Shown here one piece after another: positions 62,550-64,000 of a stretch of 64,000 nt of DNA. Made by a program: the position numbers and the translations under genes. Positions within the stretch are counted from its first letter, which is position 1. The number at the start of each line of letters is the position of its first letter. The notes under the pieces were generated by a model. That model was not told where the DNA came from and made no database searches. It saw only the letters and a program-made list of their open reading frames with translations. The DNA comes from Azospirillum sp. TSO22-1 (lineage in GTDB: Bacteria > Pseudomonadota > Alphaproteobacteria > Azospirillales > Azospirillaceae). The stretch covers positions 1 through 64,000 of the forward strand of contig NZ_LGQZ01000044.1 of NCBI RefSeq assembly GCF_003116015.1, in the 5' to 3' direction.

Positions 62550-63107
62550 TCAGGCCTCCTCGGCCTCGCCCTCGGTCGTGGTCTCGGCCTCTTCCTCGTC
62601 CTCATCGATGAGGTCGGCCGCGGTCACCATGGCGCCGCGCTGCGCCTGCAGCCCGGCCTCTTCGGCCGAACGGGCGACGTTCACGGTCACGTTCTGGCTG
62701 ACCTCCGGATGCAGCACGATGCGCACCGGGAACAGGCCCAGCGTCTTGATCGGCTGGTCGATGGCGACCTGGCTGCGCTCGATCTTCACGCCGGCGGCGG
62801 TGACCGCGTCGGCGATGTCGCGGTTCGACACCGAACCGTACAGCACGCCGGTCTCACCCGCCTGGCGGATGACGACGACCGACAGGCCGTTCAGCTTCGG
62901 CGCGATGGCCTCGGCGTCCTTGCGGCGCTCAAGGTTCATCGCCTCGAGGTGCACGCGCTGCTTCTCGAAGTGCTCCAGGTTCGCCTTGGTGGCGCGCATG
63001 GCCTTCTTCAGCGGCAGCAGGTAGTTGCGGGCGAAGCCGGGCTTGACCTTGACGACCTGGCCCATCTGGCCGAGCTTCTCGACCCGCTCCAACAGAATAA
63101 CTTCCAT
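62550..63107 (-). CDS. rplI: Ribosomal protein bL9
   Basis: A 185-residue ribosomal protein L9 of the large subunit. The N-terminal rRNA-binding domain reads [20 protein letters not shown] and [12 protein letters not shown], then the long connecting helix and the C-terminal domain ([20 protein letters not shown]). An acidic tail ([17 protein letters not shown]) extends it, as is common in alphaproteobacteria. Its ATG overlaps the stop of the DUF2232 gene. Confidence 0.97.
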   Translation of the reverse strand: MEVILLERVEKLGQMGQVVKVKPGFARNYLLPLKKAMRATKANLEHFEKQRVHLEAMNLERRKDAEAIAPKLNGLSVVVIRQAGETGVLYGSVSNRDIADAVTAAGVKIERSQVAIDQPIKTLGLFPVRIVLHPEVSQNVTVNVARSAEEAGLQAQRGAMVTAADLIDEDEEEAETTTEGEAEEA

Positions 63108-64000
63108 CACTCGTCCTCCTGATCGGGGCCGACGCGCGCCCAGCGGCGCCGCAGCCCAATCCATTGCTCGATCACGCCCAGGCCGACCATCAGCAGGAGC
63201 GGCCAACCGAAGAGAAACAGGAACAGGTAGAACCCGACGAGGAGCGCCACCTTGGCCGACTGGCGGTTGGCGAAGGCGTGCACCACCGACAGGCCGGCCA
63301 GACCGAACGGCAGCGACAGCACCAGCGCCACGTTGAGCGCCAGGAAGTCCAGACCGTCCGGCAGCACCGCCGCCGCGGCCGATGCGCCCGCGAACGCCAG
63401 CACCACCCACCCCGGCAGCTCCATCGCGACCAGCCGCATCGGCGGACGCCGATTGCGGTGGAACCGCATCAGGAGCCCCTGCGCCAGGGCCGCGTTGACG
63501 ATCGTCATGACCAGCCATGAGACCACCACGAAGCCCGGCATCGCCGGAGCCAGCCAGAACGCTTCGGGCGGCGGGGGTGCGTCCCCCGGCGCGCCGAGCT
63601 GCCGGGCCATGCCCTGCAGCGTCCGGCGCACCACGCCCTCGAGCCCGCCCGGTTCCCCCAACGCCAGCAGCACGGCGACGAAGAACGCCACCAGCCCCAG
63701 GCCGGTCAACCCGAGCAGGAGCAGCCCTGGCGGGTACCACTCCACATCCCCCTTCGCCGTGCTCCGGGCCAGCAGCGCCTGGCGGGCCACGAAGGCCGCC
63801 GGCACCGCGCCGGTCACGACATAGCCCAGCGGCCCCAGAAGGCCGCCCGTGGCGCTGAGCACCAGCACCGCCGCCAGCCCTCCCGCGATCAGCGTGGCCG
63901 GAACACCGAACCACAGGCCGACCAGGAACAGCGGCAGCGGGGCGAGGTAGCCGAGGATCAGCGCACCGACGCCGGCGAACAACACCGACACGTACAGGAG
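63107..64000 (-). CDS. DUF2232 membrane protein (5' end outside window)
   Basis: At least 298 residues of a multi-pass membrane protein of the DUF2232 family, which is often encoded between rpsR and rplI and is of unknown function. The open frame runs past the window edge, and the first family helix (before [14 protein letters not shown]) appears incomplete, so the true start is outside; a GTG at 63991 is only a formal option. Helices include [34 protein letters not shown] and [19 protein letters not shown]. The C-terminus is charged ([14 protein letters not shown]). Confidence 0.85.
   Translation of the reverse strand, partial: LLYVSVLFAGVGALILGYLAPLPLFLVGLWFGVPATLIAGGLAAVLVLSATGGLLGPLGYVVTGAVPAAFVARQALLARSTAKGDVEWYPPGLLLLGLTGLGLVAFFVAVLLALGEPGGLEGVVRRTLQGMARQLGAPGDAPPPPEAFWLAPAMPGFVVVSWLVMTIVNAALAQGLLMRFHRNRRPPMRLVAMELPGWVVLAFAGASAAAAVLPDGLDFLALNVALVLSLPFGLAGLSVVHAFANRQSAKVALLVGFYLFLFLFGWPLLLMVGLGVIEQWIGLRRRWARVGPDQEDE

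Overview
This is a high-GC (visibly about 70 percent) chromosomal window from an alphaproteobacterium, most likely an Azospirillum-type member of the Rhodospirillales. The basis is gene content and order rather than any search: erpA-xth facing dgt-argS-SPOR-nagZ-M50 protease-scpA-scpB-tatABC; yfgM-like-bamB-der; radA-cvpA-purF; and DUF2232-rplI-(cfa)-dnaB-alr-mlaE-mlaF. These blocks are typical of the class. Most of the window is housekeeping core, separated by smaller accessory or regulatory patches.

Layout. 1-1.7 kb: a scar of a mobile element (an integrase N-terminal fragment with its repeat sites upstream), bracketed by two inverted, nearly identical 3' ends of a secreted repeat-protein gene, with a flavodoxin-fold reductase and a tiny membrane protein between them. 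2-5.3 kb: moeA and, convergent to it, a tusA-like / DUF2478-DUF364 / DUF1244 operon that may serve molybdenum or another metal. 5.4-13.7 kb: a short-chain dehydrogenase, a Suv3-type RNA helicase, a Dcp-type peptidase, several small proteins and a TPR-glycosyltransferase-like protein. 13.7-19.2 kb: a two-component system divergent from a TonB-dependent receptor and its own TonB. 19.3-30.2 kb: tRNA-Ser(UGA), then the erpA/xth and dgt-to-tatC core blocks.

30.3-41.5 kb: a large hybrid sensor kinase with HPt domain, the Kup potassium transporter, a 32-residue membrane peptide behind a perfect 16-bp palindrome, an AAA ATPase, and three LuxR-type regulators, one with a degenerate receiver, separated by unusually long intergenic regions. 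41.7-46.5 kb: an unrecognised secreted protein and the yfgM-like/bamB/der block. 46.9-50.4 kb: a four-gene TadE/TadG-like operon whose first two genes are tandem paralogs. 50.4-64 kb: core genes on both strands, including radA-cvpA-purF, map, two tandem Nudix hydrolases, mlaFE, alr, dnaB, a cyclopropane synthase gene lying between rplI and dnaB, and the DUF2232 gene cut by the window edge.

A family of GC-rich composite palindromes follows the stop codons of plus-strand genes at five places (four long copies and one short), usually between convergent genes, where they probably also act as terminators. I saw no CRISPR array, rRNA, intact insertion sequence or phage. Start codons were chosen from Shine-Dalgarno spacing and family alignment; alternatives are stated. 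Functional calls rest on recognised motifs read by eye, not on database searches.
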